Shown here piece after piece: positions 1 through 6,533 of a stretch of 16,868 nucleotides of DNA (within the stretch, counting starts at the first letter, position 1; the number at the start of each line of letters is the position of its first letter). The notes under the pieces are model-generated. The model searched no databases. It was given only the letters and a program-made list of their open reading frames with translations, and was not told the origin of the DNA. Location of the stretch: contig JBOGXB010000046.1 in NCBI GenBank assembly GCA_050694215.1, positions 1-16,868 of the forward strand, written 5' to 3'. Both the position numbers and the translations under genes were made by a program. Source of the stretch: JBOGXB01 sp050694215. Lineage in GTDB: Bacteria; Actinomycetota; CADDZG01; WHSQ01.

Positions 1-56
1 AGACGGATGCAGCGCTCCTTGAACTCAGGGGCATACCGCCTCTGAGGGTGGCCCAT
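1..56 (-). CDS. IS3-family transposase OrfA, N-terminal fragment
   Basis: Only the first 18 codons lie in the window, starting at the ATG at 56 and running off the left edge. The peptide reads MGHPQRRYAPEFKERCIR. The pattern of a basic stretch followed by Y-x-PEFKER is typical of the start of the helix-turn-helix DNA-binding OrfA of IS3-type transposases. An AAGGAG Shine-Dalgarno sits five bases upstream of the ATG, which supports this start. The rest of OrfA, and the DDE-bearing OrfB usually made by frameshifting, would lie to the left. It is also possible that only a remnant is present there. Confidence 0.65.
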   Translation of the reverse strand, partial: MGHPQRRYAPEFKERCIR

Positions 57-120
57 GGACACTCCTTTCTGGTCACGTCATGGACGTGCACCACATTCGA
101 GTGTCCACGTAAACGGGTCA
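1..120 (-). mobile_element. IS3-type insertion sequence, 5' end only (cut by window edge)
   Basis: On the minus strand a transposase reading frame begins at 56. About 45 bp upstream of it is a sequence reading TGACCCGTTTACGTGGACAC (positions 120 down to 101), which resembles the TG-starting terminal inverted repeats with a GTGGACAC core seen in IS3-family elements. The element end is therefore placed at about 120. The other end and any target-site duplication lie outside the window. The family call rests on the repeat style plus the transposase N-terminus. The exact boundary is inferred. Confidence 0.6.
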
Positions 121-130
121 AACCCAAGTT

Positions 131-156
131 GCACGGCATGCACGGCATGCACGGCA
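131..156. repeat. Short tandem repeat, 9-bp unit gcacggcat, about 2.9 copies
   Basis: The unit gcacggcat is repeated head to tail immediately outside the inferred IS end, in an otherwise featureless stretch (121-268) between the insertion sequence and the stop codon of the small membrane protein gene. The copies are identical. A small dyad (cgagcg/cgctcg, 184-198) follows. No coding gene is supported in 121-268. Confidence 0.6.
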
Positions 157-268
157 GTTTTGGGGGGCCGAGGAAGTGGGTCTCGAGCGCTGCGCTCGCC
201 AGCTGGCCGACGTCCTTCGGGAGCCTGCTGGTCGATGATGGGCCTGACCTCCCTCGGCTCGTGGAGAT

Positions 269-580
269 TCAGTCGCCGACGCGGGGCCCGAGTCCGTAGA
301 AGCGCTTTCTGCAATGGGGGCCATCGGGCGGAAGCTCTCCAGCGTTCCACAGGCTGACCACTTGCGCGTGAAGCTGAGCCAGACAGATTGATAGACCGTT
401 CATCCTGCGGGTTGCTTCCTTATCGAACGACGATGCAGTTGGCGTCGTCGTCTGCGACCGCTCCACAATATCGACGCGTTCCTCCAGGGACTTGAAGCGA
501 TCATCGAGATTCTGATTTTGAACGTAAAGGAAAGCCGCGGCTGCCAGCGCAAGCAGGGTCAATACGGATAGGAGTTTCAT
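269..580 (-). CDS. Small membrane-anchored coiled-coil protein, unknown function
   Basis: 103 aa. I chose the ATG at 580 because AGGAGGAGAGG lies directly upstream and the protein then opens with a hydrophobic segment. Residues 3-20 (LLSVLTLLALAAAAFLYV) form a signal anchor or uncleaved signal sequence. Residues 21-42 are charged with a heptad-like pattern (DDRFKSLEERVDIVER), suggesting a short coiled coil. A Thr/Ser linker (43-51) and a C-terminal part with two cysteines (66 and 90) follow. The architecture (one membrane helix plus an external coiled coil) suits a small envelope-associated protein. I do not recognise a family and assign no function. It lies 121 bp downstream of asd on the same strand, so read-through from the lysC-asd operon is possible. 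Confidence 0.6.
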   Translation of the reverse strand: MKLLSVLTLLALAAAAFLYVQNQNLDDRFKSLEERVDIVERSQTTTPTASSFDKEATRRMNGLSICLAQLHAQVVSLWNAGELPPDGPHCRKRFYGLGPRVGD

Positions 581-701
581 CCTCTCCTCCTTGGTGTGGA
601 CAGTTAAACGCCGACGCCTCTTATCCTCGCCGCCGCCTTCGGCAAGCTTGAGATTCAAGAGCCTTGGGTCCCTTCGGTCCCCGGAGCTCCCCCACTCCTG
701 G

Positions 702-1724
702 TCAGAAGAGGAGCTCGGCCACCTGGACCGTGTTGAGCGCGGCCCCCTTCCGGAGGTTGTCGGCCACGCAGAAGAGCTCGAGAGCATTGTCCTCGAATGG
801 GTCCTGGCGGATGCGGCCGACGTAGCAGGGATCCGTGCCGGCCGCCTCGAGGGGCGTCGGGTAGACGTCCCTCTCGGGCTCGTCGCGCACGACCACGCCC
901 GGAGCATCGGACAGCACCGAGCGCGCCTCGTCGGGAGTGATGGGTCTCGAGAACTCGGCGTGCGCGGCGACGCCATGCCCCACCATCACGGGAACCCGCA
1001 CGCAGGTCGCCGTAACCTCGAGGTCCGGCAGCCCGATGATCTTGCGCGTCTCGTTGCGCAGCTTCACCTCTTCCGAGGTGTAGCCGTCCTCCCGGAGCGA
1101 CCCGATCTTAGGAATGAAGTTCATGGCGATGGGGTGGGCGAAGGTCTCTCCGGCACTCAGGACCTCACGAGCAAGCCCTTCGCGCACCAGCTCCGGCTCC
1201 TTCGCTGCCTTCTCGGTCTGATCCCACAGCTCGTCGACGCCCGGCCTCCCGGCTCCGGATGTCGCTTGATAGGAGGAGACGATCAATCTCTCCAGCCCCG
1301 CGGCTCTGTGCAGGGCTCCGATCGGAACGACAAGGGCGAGGGTCGTGCAGTTCGGGCTCGAGATGATGTTCTTGGGACGGTTGCTCACCTGTTCGGGGTT
1401 GACCTCCGGGACCACCAGCGGCACTTCGGGATCCATGCGCCACGCGGCCGAGTTGTCGACGACGACCGAGTGACGGGCGGCCACCGGCGCCCATTCCGCG
1501 GACACCTCGTCGGGTACGTCGAAGAGTGCCACGTCCGCTCGCCGGAAGGCCTCCTCCGTCAGGGCTTGCACCTCGACGGTGGAACCGCGAAACGAGAGCC
1601 TCCGTCCGGCGGACCGAGCCGACGCTACCGGGACGAGCTCGTCGATCGTGAGATCACGGCCCTCGAGGATCGAGAGCATCTCGGTCCCAACCGCGCCGGT
1701 GGCACCGACCAGAACGACCTTCAC
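702..1724 (-). CDS. asd: Aspartate-semialdehyde dehydrogenase
   Basis: 340 aa, usual family length. It reduces L-aspartyl-4-phosphate with NADPH to aspartate semialdehyde, the second step of the aspartate pathway (lysine/diaminopimelate, threonine, methionine) in the cytoplasm. Visible landmarks are the nucleotide-binding GATGAVG at 8-13, DNSAAWRMDPEVPLVVPEVN around 90-109, the catalytic cysteine in SSPNCTT (C126), SSYQATSGAG at 150-159, the catalytic histidine in RVPVMVGH (H250), and a C-terminal DNLRKGAALNTVQVAEL. The GTG at 1724 overlaps the lysC TGA in a GTGA, which fixes the start and implies translational coupling. Oddity: the loop after ALF at 66-68, where homologues such as the mycobacterial enzyme carry a small-residue SAG loop, reads DVPDEVS without a change in length. 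Otherwise the protein looks intact. Confidence 0.95.
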   Translation of the reverse strand: MKVVLVGATGAVGTEMLSILEGRDLTIDELVPVASARSAGRRLSFRGSTVEVQALTEEAFRRADVALFDVPDEVSAEWAPVAARHSVVVDNSAAWRMDPEVPLVVPEVNPEQVSNRPKNIISSPNCTTLALVVPIGALHRAAGLERLIVSSYQATSGAGRPGVDELWDQTEKAAKEPELVREGLAREVLSAGETFAHPIAMNFIPKIGSLREDGYTSEEVKLRNETRKIIGLPDLEVTATCVRVPVMVGHGVAAHAEFSRPITPDEARSVLSDAPGVVVRDEPERDVYPTPLEAAGTDPCYVGRIRQDPFEDNALELFCVADNLRKGAALNTVQVAELLF

Positions 1725-2284
1725 GACGCGCGCCCTTCCTTGCCGTTCGGGCGCAGAGCGCGCATCTGGTCGGTGGCAGTCTGGGGATGCATCTCTCGGA
1801 TGATGACGTCCTCGGCAAGCTGGAAGCGCTCGTGGATCGCCGTCACCCCGCGTGAGACCTCGTCGGCACGAATGATGCAGGAGACGCGGATGGAGGAGGT
1901 CGAGATGATCTCGATGTTTATCCCCACATCCGCCAGCGCATCGAACATGTCGGCTGCAACGCCTGGGTGGGTCTTCATCCCGGCCCCCACGAGCGACACC
2001 TTCGCGATGTTGTCGTCGGTCGCGAACCCGGCGGCCCCTACCTGGTCCGATACGAGCTTCAGAAGCGGCTCGGCCCGCTGCAGATCCTCCTTCGGAAGCG
2101 TAAAGAAGATGTTCGTTCGGCCGTCCTCCGACGCGTTCTGAACGATCATGTCTACGTTGATGCTCTCGTCGGCGAGAGGACGGAAGACACGCGCTGCGAC
2201 ACCGGGCTTGTCCGGCACCCCCAGGATCGTCACCTTGGCCTCCGACGTGTCGTATGCGATCCCTGAGATGATCGCTTGCTCCAT
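1721..2284 (-). CDS. lysC: Aspartokinase beta subunit from an internal in-frame start of lysC
   Basis: Within lysC, the ATG for Met247 (MEQAIISGIAYD) is preceded by a perfect AGGAGG (2293-2298) with 8 nt spacing. This ribosome-binding site is much better than the one in front of the full-length start. Initiation here would give a 187-aa protein holding only the two ACT domains. Separately translated aspartokinase beta subunits from an in-frame start at about codon 250 are established in Corynebacterium glutamicum and Bacillus subtilis. The sequence evidence is the Shine-Dalgarno, the ATG and the domain boundary. Production of the beta subunit in this organism is inferred. Confidence 0.75.
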   Translation of the reverse strand: MEQAIISGIAYDTSEAKVTILGVPDKPGVAARVFRPLADESINVDMIVQNASEDGRTNIFFTLPKEDLQRAEPLLKLVSDQVGAAGFATDDNIAKVSLVGAGMKTHPGVAADMFDALADVGINIEIISTSSIRVSCIIRADEVSRGVTAIHERFQLAEDVIIREMHPQTATDQMRALRPNGKEGRAS

Positions 2285-3022
2285 GCGTTCGTCCTCCTCT
2301 CTCACCCATGTCCCCTCGCGATGGCTGAAGGAGGAACGGACGTGGATGAGCACTCCGTGGTTACGAGCGTATTCGACTGATCGAAGCATCAGGACCTTTG
2401 TGCCGACGGCGGCAAGCTCCAGCATCTCCTCATACGAGACCGCGTGCAGCTTGCGCGCGTTCGAGACGATGCGCGGATCGGCCGTGAACACTCCCTCGAC
2501 ATCCGTGAATATCTCGCACGCGTCCGCGCCCAGAGCTGCCGCAAGAGCCACCGCCGTCGTGTCGGACCCACCACGGCCGAGCGTGGTCACGTCGTATGCC
2601 GTGGAAACGCCTTGGAAACCGGCGACGATGACGATCTTGCCCGCGTCGAGCGCCTCCAGCACTCGCTTCGCGCGGATCTCCACGATCCGAGCCCTTCCGT
2701 GCATCGTGTCGGTGACGATCCCCGCCTGCGAGCCGGTAAGCGAAATCGCCTCACGGCCGAGGTCGATGATCGCCATGGACAGAAGCGCCATGGAGATGCG
2801 CTCGCCCGCCGACAGCAGCATGTCCATCTCGCGCGGGTGGGGGGCCGGTGACACCTGGGCGGCCAGCTCCACGAACTCGTCCGTCGAACGACCCATCGCC
2901 GAGACCACCACGCAGACGCGCTGGCCGGCATCCGCAGCGGCCACCACCCGCTCGGCCACGCGCTTGATGCGCTCGGCGTCGCCGACCGAGGTGCCGCCGT
3001 ACTTCTGGACCAGGAGAGCCAT
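1721..3022 (-). CDS. lysC: Aspartate kinase (aspartokinase, alpha subunit)
   Basis: 433 aa. It phosphorylates L-aspartate, the entry step of the aspartate pathway, and in this class is usually feedback-controlled by lysine and threonine through paired ACT domains. Residues 7-12 read KYGGTS, the kinase signature. The kinase domain extends to about 245. Two ACT domains follow: one begins around VTILGVPDKPGVAARVF, the second around VSLVGAGMKTHPGVAADMF. The ATG at 3022 gives the standard ALLVQKYGGTSV start, although its Shine-Dalgarno is weak. The gene overlaps asd by 4 nt downstream and follows recR with a 40-bp gap holding a GC-rich dyad. An internal start (see the beta-subunit entry) suggests an alpha2beta2 enzyme as in Corynebacterium. 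Confidence 0.95.
   Translation of the reverse strand: MALLVQKYGGTSVGDAERIKRVAERVVAAADAGQRVCVVVSAMGRSTDEFVELAAQVSPAPHPREMDMLLSAGERISMALLSMAIIDLGREAISLTGSQAGIVTDTMHGRARIVEIRAKRVLEALDAGKIVIVAGFQGVSTAYDVTTLGRGGSDTTAVALAAALGADACEIFTDVEGVFTADPRIVSNARKLHAVSYEEMLELAAVGTKVLMLRSVEYARNHGVLIHVRSSFSHREGTWVREEDERMEQAIISGIAYDTSEAKVTILGVPDKPGVAARVFRPLADESINVDMIVQNASEDGRTNIFFTLPKEDLQRAEPLLKLVSDQVGAAGFATDDNIAKVSLVGAGMKTHPGVAADMFDALADVGINIEIISTSSIRVSCIIRADEVSRGVTAIHERFQLAEDVIIREMHPQTATDQMRALRPNGKEGRAS
2293..2298 (-). promoter_or_regulatory. Internal Shine-Dalgarno (AGGAGG) for aspartokinase beta
   Basis: The hexamer AGGAGG on the minus strand lies 8 nt upstream of the in-frame ATG at 2284 inside lysC. The codons spanning it encode a Glu-Glu-Asp-Glu stretch that acts as a hydrophilic linker between the kinase and ACT domains, so the site can be kept with little cost to the protein. 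Confidence 0.7.
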
Positions 3023-3038
3023 GACTCAGTCAGGGTAT

Positions 3039-3061
3039 CCGGGCCCCGAGCCCAGGCCCGG
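3039..3061. other. GC-rich dyad between recR and lysC
   Basis: The arms ccgggcc (3039-3045) and ggcccgg (3055-3061) form a perfect 7-bp stem with a 9-nt loop in the 40-bp gap between the recR stop and the lysC start. There is no following T-run in the direction of transcription, so a classical intrinsic terminator is not supported. It may attenuate or separate recR from lysC expression, or act as a pause or processing site. Confidence 0.4.
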
Positions 3062-3062
3062 G

Positions 3063-3677
3063 TTACTCCGATACCTGCCGGCGTCCCTCGAGAGCCCGGC
3101 CGAGAGTGACCTCGTCGGCGTACTCGAGGTCCCCCCCGACTGGAAGGCCGCTGGCGAGCCGGGTCACCTGGACGCCGGCGGGGGCGAGAAGGCGGGCCAG
3201 GTACATGGCGGTCGCCTCGCCCTCGATGTTGGGGTTGGTGGCCAGGATGACCTCGTCGACCACGGGGCGGCCGTCCTGTGGTGTCTTCAGCCGCTCGAGC
3301 AGCTCTGCGACTCTCAGGTCCTCCGCGTAGACGCCCTCGATGGGAGAGATCGCTCCCTGGAGAACGTGATAGAGGCCCCGGAACTCGCGCGTGCGTTCTA
3401 TCGCGGCGATGTCCGGCGCCTCCTGGACCACGCACACGACCGTCGGGTCTCGCTTCGGATCGCTGCAGAAGATACACAGGTCCTCCTCCGAGAAGTTGAA
3501 GCACACGCGGCACTGCTTCACCCGCTCCTTGGCCTCGACGATCGAGCGAGCCAGCTCGTTGACCTCTGCAGGCGTGGTCTTGAGGAGGTGAAGGGCGACG
3601 CGTTGGGCGCTCTTCGGGCCGATGCCCGGCAGCTTCGCCAGCTCGTCGATCAGTGCCTGTATGGGCGCGGCGAACAC
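3063..3677 (-). CDS. recR: Recombination mediator protein RecR
   Basis: 204 aa, usual RecR length. RecR works with RecO (and RecF) in loading RecA at single-stranded gaps. Landmarks are the N-terminal helix-hairpin-helix with LPGIGPKSAQRVA (16-28), the zinc finger with C56, C59, C68 and C71 (CRVC...CIFC), and a Toprim domain with VVQEAPDIAAIERT and RGLYHVLQGAISP. The C-terminal part reads NPNIEGEATAMYL and RLASGLPVGGDLEYADE. The start is GTG at 3677. An in-frame stop lies only four codons upstream, so the start is well constrained. It follows ybaB by about 28 bp in the common dnaX-ybaB-recR order and is probably cotranscribed. Confidence 0.95.
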   Translation of the reverse strand: MFAAPIQALIDELAKLPGIGPKSAQRVALHLLKTTPAEVNELARSIVEAKERVKQCRVCFNFSEEDLCIFCSDPKRDPTVVCVVQEAPDIAAIERTREFRGLYHVLQGAISPIEGVYAEDLRVAELLERLKTPQDGRPVVDEVILATNPNIEGEATAMYLARLLAPAGVQVTRLASGLPVGGDLEYADEVTLGRALEGRRQVSE

Positions 3678-3705
3678 GGTCAGCTCTTAGGTTGGCGACC
3701 GGGCA

Positions 3706-4032
3706 CTAGATGCCGGGAAGCCCCATGCCACCCATACCGCCGGCGAGGGGGCCCAGGGCCTTCTCTTGCTCGGCCCGTGCATTGTTGAGCGCGTCGTTCA
3801 CCGCCGCGGTGATCGTGTCTCCGATCATCTCTATGTCGTCCTGGTCGACGCCCTCGAGCAGTTCCGGATCGATCTCGACGCCGACGATGCGCTGATCGGC
3901 CGTGGCGACGACCTTCACCACTCCCCCGCCGGCGCTGCCCTCGACCTCGACCTCTGCGAGACCCTCCTGGGCCTTCTGCATCTCGGCGGCCATCTTCTGG
4001 GCCTCTTTCATCATCCTCTGCATGTCCTTCAT
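3706..4032 (-). CDS. YbaB/EbfC-family nucleoid-associated protein
   Basis: 108 aa. Members are small dimeric DNA-binding proteins that coat the nucleoid and are nearly always encoded between dnaX and recR, as here. The N-terminal helix reads MKDMQRMMKEAQKMAAEMQKAQ. A central beta part follows with GGGVVKVVATADQRIVGVEIDPEL, then a C-terminal helix (ITAAVNDALNNARAEQEK) and a flexible Gly/Met-rich tail (LAGGMGGMGLPGI). The ATG at 4032 has GGGAGAG just upstream. It lies 67 bp downstream of the dnaX stop and 28 bp upstream of recR, consistent with one operon. Confidence 0.93.
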   Translation of the reverse strand: MKDMQRMMKEAQKMAAEMQKAQEGLAEVEVEGSAGGGVVKVVATADQRIVGVEIDPELLEGVDQDDIEMIGDTITAAVNDALNNARAEQEKALGPLAGGMGGMGLPGI

Positions 4033-4099
4033 GGCTCTCCCATCGTCCGTGGTTCTCTCGCAGAAAGTGGGCCTTTAGGGGGCCCATGCCCATAAAGAC

Positions 4100-5845
4100 C
4101 TAGGGGTTCCTCTCCTCCACGATCTCCGCGCCCAGGTCCTTTCGAACGAGCTCTACGGGATCGGCCTCCTCGATGGACTCTCCCTCCGGGGGGAGATCCT
4201 CCACGGACTCCTCGACCGCAACCGCCGCCACAGGAGCCTTGTCCTTCTCGATGAAATCGAGAGGTGGCTGGGCGCCGAGAGCCGAGTGCACCGCGGTGGA
4301 GAGGAGCTCCTTGTTGGCTTCCTGCGACATCGCCTGAGCATGGAACTCGGACTGCACCTCGACGATCAAGGTGGAACCTTCGAATCTCACCGGTCTCGAC
4401 GGGTTGAGGAAGGCGCCAACCCTCTTGCTGCGCTTATTGACCTCCTTGACGACCGTCGGCCATGCGTCCTTGAAGTGGGCGAAGCCGACCTCGGCGGCCG
4501 CGACTGGAGACGCCTCCTCCTCCGCACCCTGTGGCGCAGGAATCGCGGTACTCGGCTCCTCCGCATCCTGTGGCGCAGGAACCGTAGTACTCGGCTCCTC
4601 CGCATCCTGTGGCGCGGGAGCCGTGGTACTCAGCGCCGAGCCGGACGCGTCACCGGCTCGGGAGCTCCGGGCTGCGACCGGCGCCGCGCCTTCGGGCTCG
4701 ATCCCGATGCGACGCTCGAGCCGCTCGATGCGCCCCAGCAGCCCCATCGCCGACGGGTCGGTGTCCGGAGCAGCGGAGCGGATTAGCGCTACCTCCAACA
4801 ACAGCCGGTGATTGGGAGCGTTACGCATCTCGGTTATGGCCTTACCTATCAGGTCCATCGTTCGCAGCAACGCCCCGCCCGAGAATGTCTCGGCCTGAGT
4901 CAGGAGCCGGGCACGGTCCTCGATCGCAGCGTCGAGCAGCTCCTCGGACTCCGGCGAGCTCTTCAGCAACAAGAGAGAGCGGGAATGGCCCATCGCCTCG
5001 AAGGCAAGCTGGCGAAAGTCGATCCCCTGAGCAACGAGCATCTGCGAGGTAGCAAAGATCGCTCCGAGATCACCTTTCGCAATCGCGTCGAACAGGTCGA
5101 TCAGCGCCTCCTCGCTGCGCCGGCCCAGCAGCCGCTCCGCATCATCGACGGTGACGTGCCGTCCGAGGCCCGCGAGCTGATCCAGGGCCGACAGGGCGTC
5201 GCGAGCGCTGCCCTCCGCGTGGCGCGCCAGCACTGCGATGGCGCCCGGGTCGATATCTATGCTCTCGAGCTTGGAGATCTCGGCGAGATGAGACTCCAGG
5301 GTGTCGGCCGGAATCCTACGGAAATCGAATCTCTGCGTACGCGAAACGATCGTGGGAAGCACCTTGTGAGCCTCGGTCGTCGCGAGGATGAAGATGACGT
5401 GAGGGGGCGGCTCCTCGAGCGTCTTGAGCAGCGCGTTGAATGAACCTGCCGAGAGCATGTGGACCTCGTCGATCACGTACACCTTGCGCCGCCCGCCCGC
5501 CGTGGCGAGTGGGACACCGGACAGGACATCCCTGGTCTCGTCGACCTTCGAGTGCGACGCAGCATCCATCTCGATCACGTCCAGGGACGACCCATTGGCA
5601 ATGGCCACGCACGATTCGCATTCGCCGCACGGCTCTGGAGTAGGCCCCTTCACGCAGTTGAGGGCCTTCGCAAGGATGCGCGCCGTGCTCGTCTTGCCCG
5701 TGCCACGGGGGCCGGTGAAGAGGTACGCGTGTGCGACGCGGTCCTCGCTTATTGCGTTCGCGAGCGTCCTCGTGACGTGCTCTTGCCCGAGGATCTCGCC
5801 GAAGGTCTGGGACCTGTACTTGCGATACAGAGAGAGGTACGCCAT
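4100..5845 (-). CDS. dnaX: DNA polymerase III subunits gamma and tau
   Basis: 581 aa. This is the AAA+ clamp-loader ATPase that assembles the sliding clamp. Landmarks are Walker A GPRGTGKT (45-52), the zinc-binding cysteines C64, C73, C76 and C79, Walker B VIDEVH (124-129), the sensor-1 region ILATTEAHKVLPTIVSRT (153-170), and the clamp-loader collar domain to about 365. A Pro/Ala/Glu-rich linker containing three 13-residue repeats follows, then a C-terminal domain resembling the tau/delta-binding region (about 450-540) and an acidic tail. The ATG at 5845 has GGATGG upstream. It is first in the dnaX-ybaB-recR group and lies downstream of the SRP RNA gene. I saw no obvious slippery A-run for programmed frameshifting to gamma. 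Confidence 0.95.
   Translation of the reverse strand: MAYLSLYRKYRSQTFGEILGQEHVTRTLANAISEDRVAHAYLFTGPRGTGKTSTARILAKALNCVKGPTPEPCGECESCVAIANGSSLDVIEMDAASHSKVDETRDVLSGVPLATAGGRRKVYVIDEVHMLSAGSFNALLKTLEEPPPHVIFILATTEAHKVLPTIVSRTQRFDFRRIPADTLESHLAEISKLESIDIDPGAIAVLARHAEGSARDALSALDQLAGLGRHVTVDDAERLLGRRSEEALIDLFDAIAKGDLGAIFATSQMLVAQGIDFRQLAFEAMGHSRSLLLLKSSPESEELLDAAIEDRARLLTQAETFSGGALLRTMDLIGKAITEMRNAPNHRLLLEVALIRSAAPDTDPSAMGLLGRIERLERRIGIEPEGAAPVAARSSRAGDASGSALSTTAPAPQDAEEPSTTVPAPQDAEEPSTAIPAPQGAEEEASPVAAAEVGFAHFKDAWPTVVKEVNKRSKRVGAFLNPSRPVRFEGSTLIVEVQSEFHAQAMSQEANKELLSTAVHSALGAQPPLDFIEKDKAPVAAVAVEESVEDLPPEGESIEEADPVELVRKDLGAEIVEERNP
4516..4632. repeat. Three tandem 39-bp units inside dnaX
   Basis: Three in-frame 39-bp units (starting at about 4516, 4555 and 4594) encode three 13-residue repeats of the type STTxPAPQDAEEP in the linker between the clamp-loader core and the C-terminal domain of tau. 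The second and third units are closest at the DNA level and the first is more diverged. The repeat preserves the reading frame and probably varies in copy number between strains. Confidence 0.85.
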
Positions 5846-6072
5846 GCGCGCCCATCCTATGCGGGGCCCCCGTCAGATCCCCAAACGAGGATCGACCAAT
5901 GAGGCATTCGGGGAGCGAGGACGACGCCGATGCCGGAGGGCGACTCAAAACGGTTTCGAGCCCGAGGCACGGCGTCGCCGCAGCGACCCGCCTCAAGACG
6001 GGACGAGAGAAGGGCTGTGCGGCTCGCCCTGGACTCGCGCTCGGCCGGCGCTTTCCCGGTAGCCGGCTCCGG

Positions 6073-6186
6073 CCCGGCACTCCCGCGGCACTCCTGGGTC
6101 ACCGCTTAAGGCTGCTCCCTTCCGGGCCTGACCTGGTTCACGGCTCCAGGTCGCGCGGGACCTGACCATCGACGCTGCTTGCCGGG
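6073..6186 (-). ncRNA. ffs: Signal recognition particle RNA, small bacterial type (4.5S)
   Basis: The minus strand carries the diagnostic SRP domain IV: ACCAGGTCAGGCCCGGAA followed by GGGAGCAGCC, i.e. the two conserved internal loops around a GGAA tetraloop, almost base for base as in bacterial 4.5S RNA. The ends are set by the closing helix CCCGGCA (6186-6180) pairing with TGCCGGG (6079-6073), giving about 114 nt, typical of the small bacterial SRP RNA. The RNA binds Ffh and the complex targets nascent membrane and secreted proteins to FtsY. It lies 227 bp upstream of dnaX. The exact ends may differ by a few bases. Confidence 0.9.
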
Positions 6187-6303
6187 GGCTGCCCGGTCGA
6201 ACGTGGGCCGCAGGCGAGTACTCAGTCCGGCTTACCGAGGGTTTCCGGTTCAGGGGACCCCGAGCCCCCCACCTAGCACAGCCCAGCCGAGGATACTGCG
6301 GCG

Positions 6304-6390
6304 CGGAGACGAAGGGATTTGAACCCTTGGACCCCTTGCAGGGCCACACGATTTCCAGTCGTGCCGTTTCGGCCGCTCACGCACGTCTCC
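6304..6390 (-). tRNA. tRNA-Ser(GGA)
   Basis: 87 nt. The acceptor stem GGAGACG (6390-6384) pairs with CGTCTCC (6311-6305), with discriminator G. The anticodon stem CACGA/TCGTG encloses loop CTGGAAA, giving anticodon GGA (decodes UCC/UCU). A long variable arm, as expected for serine, and a GGTTCAAAT T-loop are present. No CCA is encoded after the discriminator. It is one of three serine tRNAs in this window and lies just upstream of the SRP RNA gene. Confidence 0.95.
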
Positions 6391-6445
6391 GGCACGGAGT
6401 CTACCGAGCGCCCGCGCCGGATCCCTTGGCCCGGCGCGGTTCGCG

Positions 6446-6533
6446 CGGTGGGGGCGGGATTTGAACCCGCGGAGGGCGTGAACCCTCAATCGCTTTCGAG
6501 GCGATCCCGTTATGGCCGCTTCGGTACCCCACC
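6446..6533 (-). tRNA. tRNA-Ser(CGA)
   Basis: 88 nt. The acceptor GGTGGGG (6533-6527) pairs with CCCCACC (6453-6447), with discriminator G. Anticodon arm ATCGC-CTCGAAA-GCGAT gives anticodon CGA (decodes UCG). The long class II variable arm and GGTTCAAAT T-loop are present. No CCA is encoded. Its first nucleotide is the last base of the tadA TAG stop codon, so the mature tRNA would have to be cut out directly at the end of the mRNA if the two are cotranscribed. Confidence 0.95.

Noticed and set aside
131..156. 9-bp repeats considered as an iteron or origin signal
   Set aside because: There are only about three copies next to an IS end, with no replication gene or AT-rich stretch nearby.
645..700. 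Possible terminator between asd and the small membrane protein gene
   Set aside because: Only very short dyads (e.g. cttga/tcaag) are present, with no T-run. Not strong enough to report.
591..2141. 516-codon plus-strand open frame opposite asd and lysC
   Set aside because: It is the antisense shadow of two clearly conserved genes. Long antisense frames are expected at this GC content, and the translation has no recognisable domain.
2148..3788. 546-codon plus-strand open frame opposite lysC and recR
   Set aside because: Low-complexity Ser/Arg/Thr-rich translation lying antisense to confident genes, with no family resemblance.
4516..4632. Repeats considered as a CRISPR array
   Set aside because: The units are directly tandem without spacers and are in frame within dnaX, giving a 13-residue protein repeat.
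5846..6072. Possible small gene between dnaX and the SRP RNA
   Set aside because: Open frames here lack ribosome-binding sites and recognisable sequence. The region is best read as the dnaX leader and SRP RNA 3' flank.
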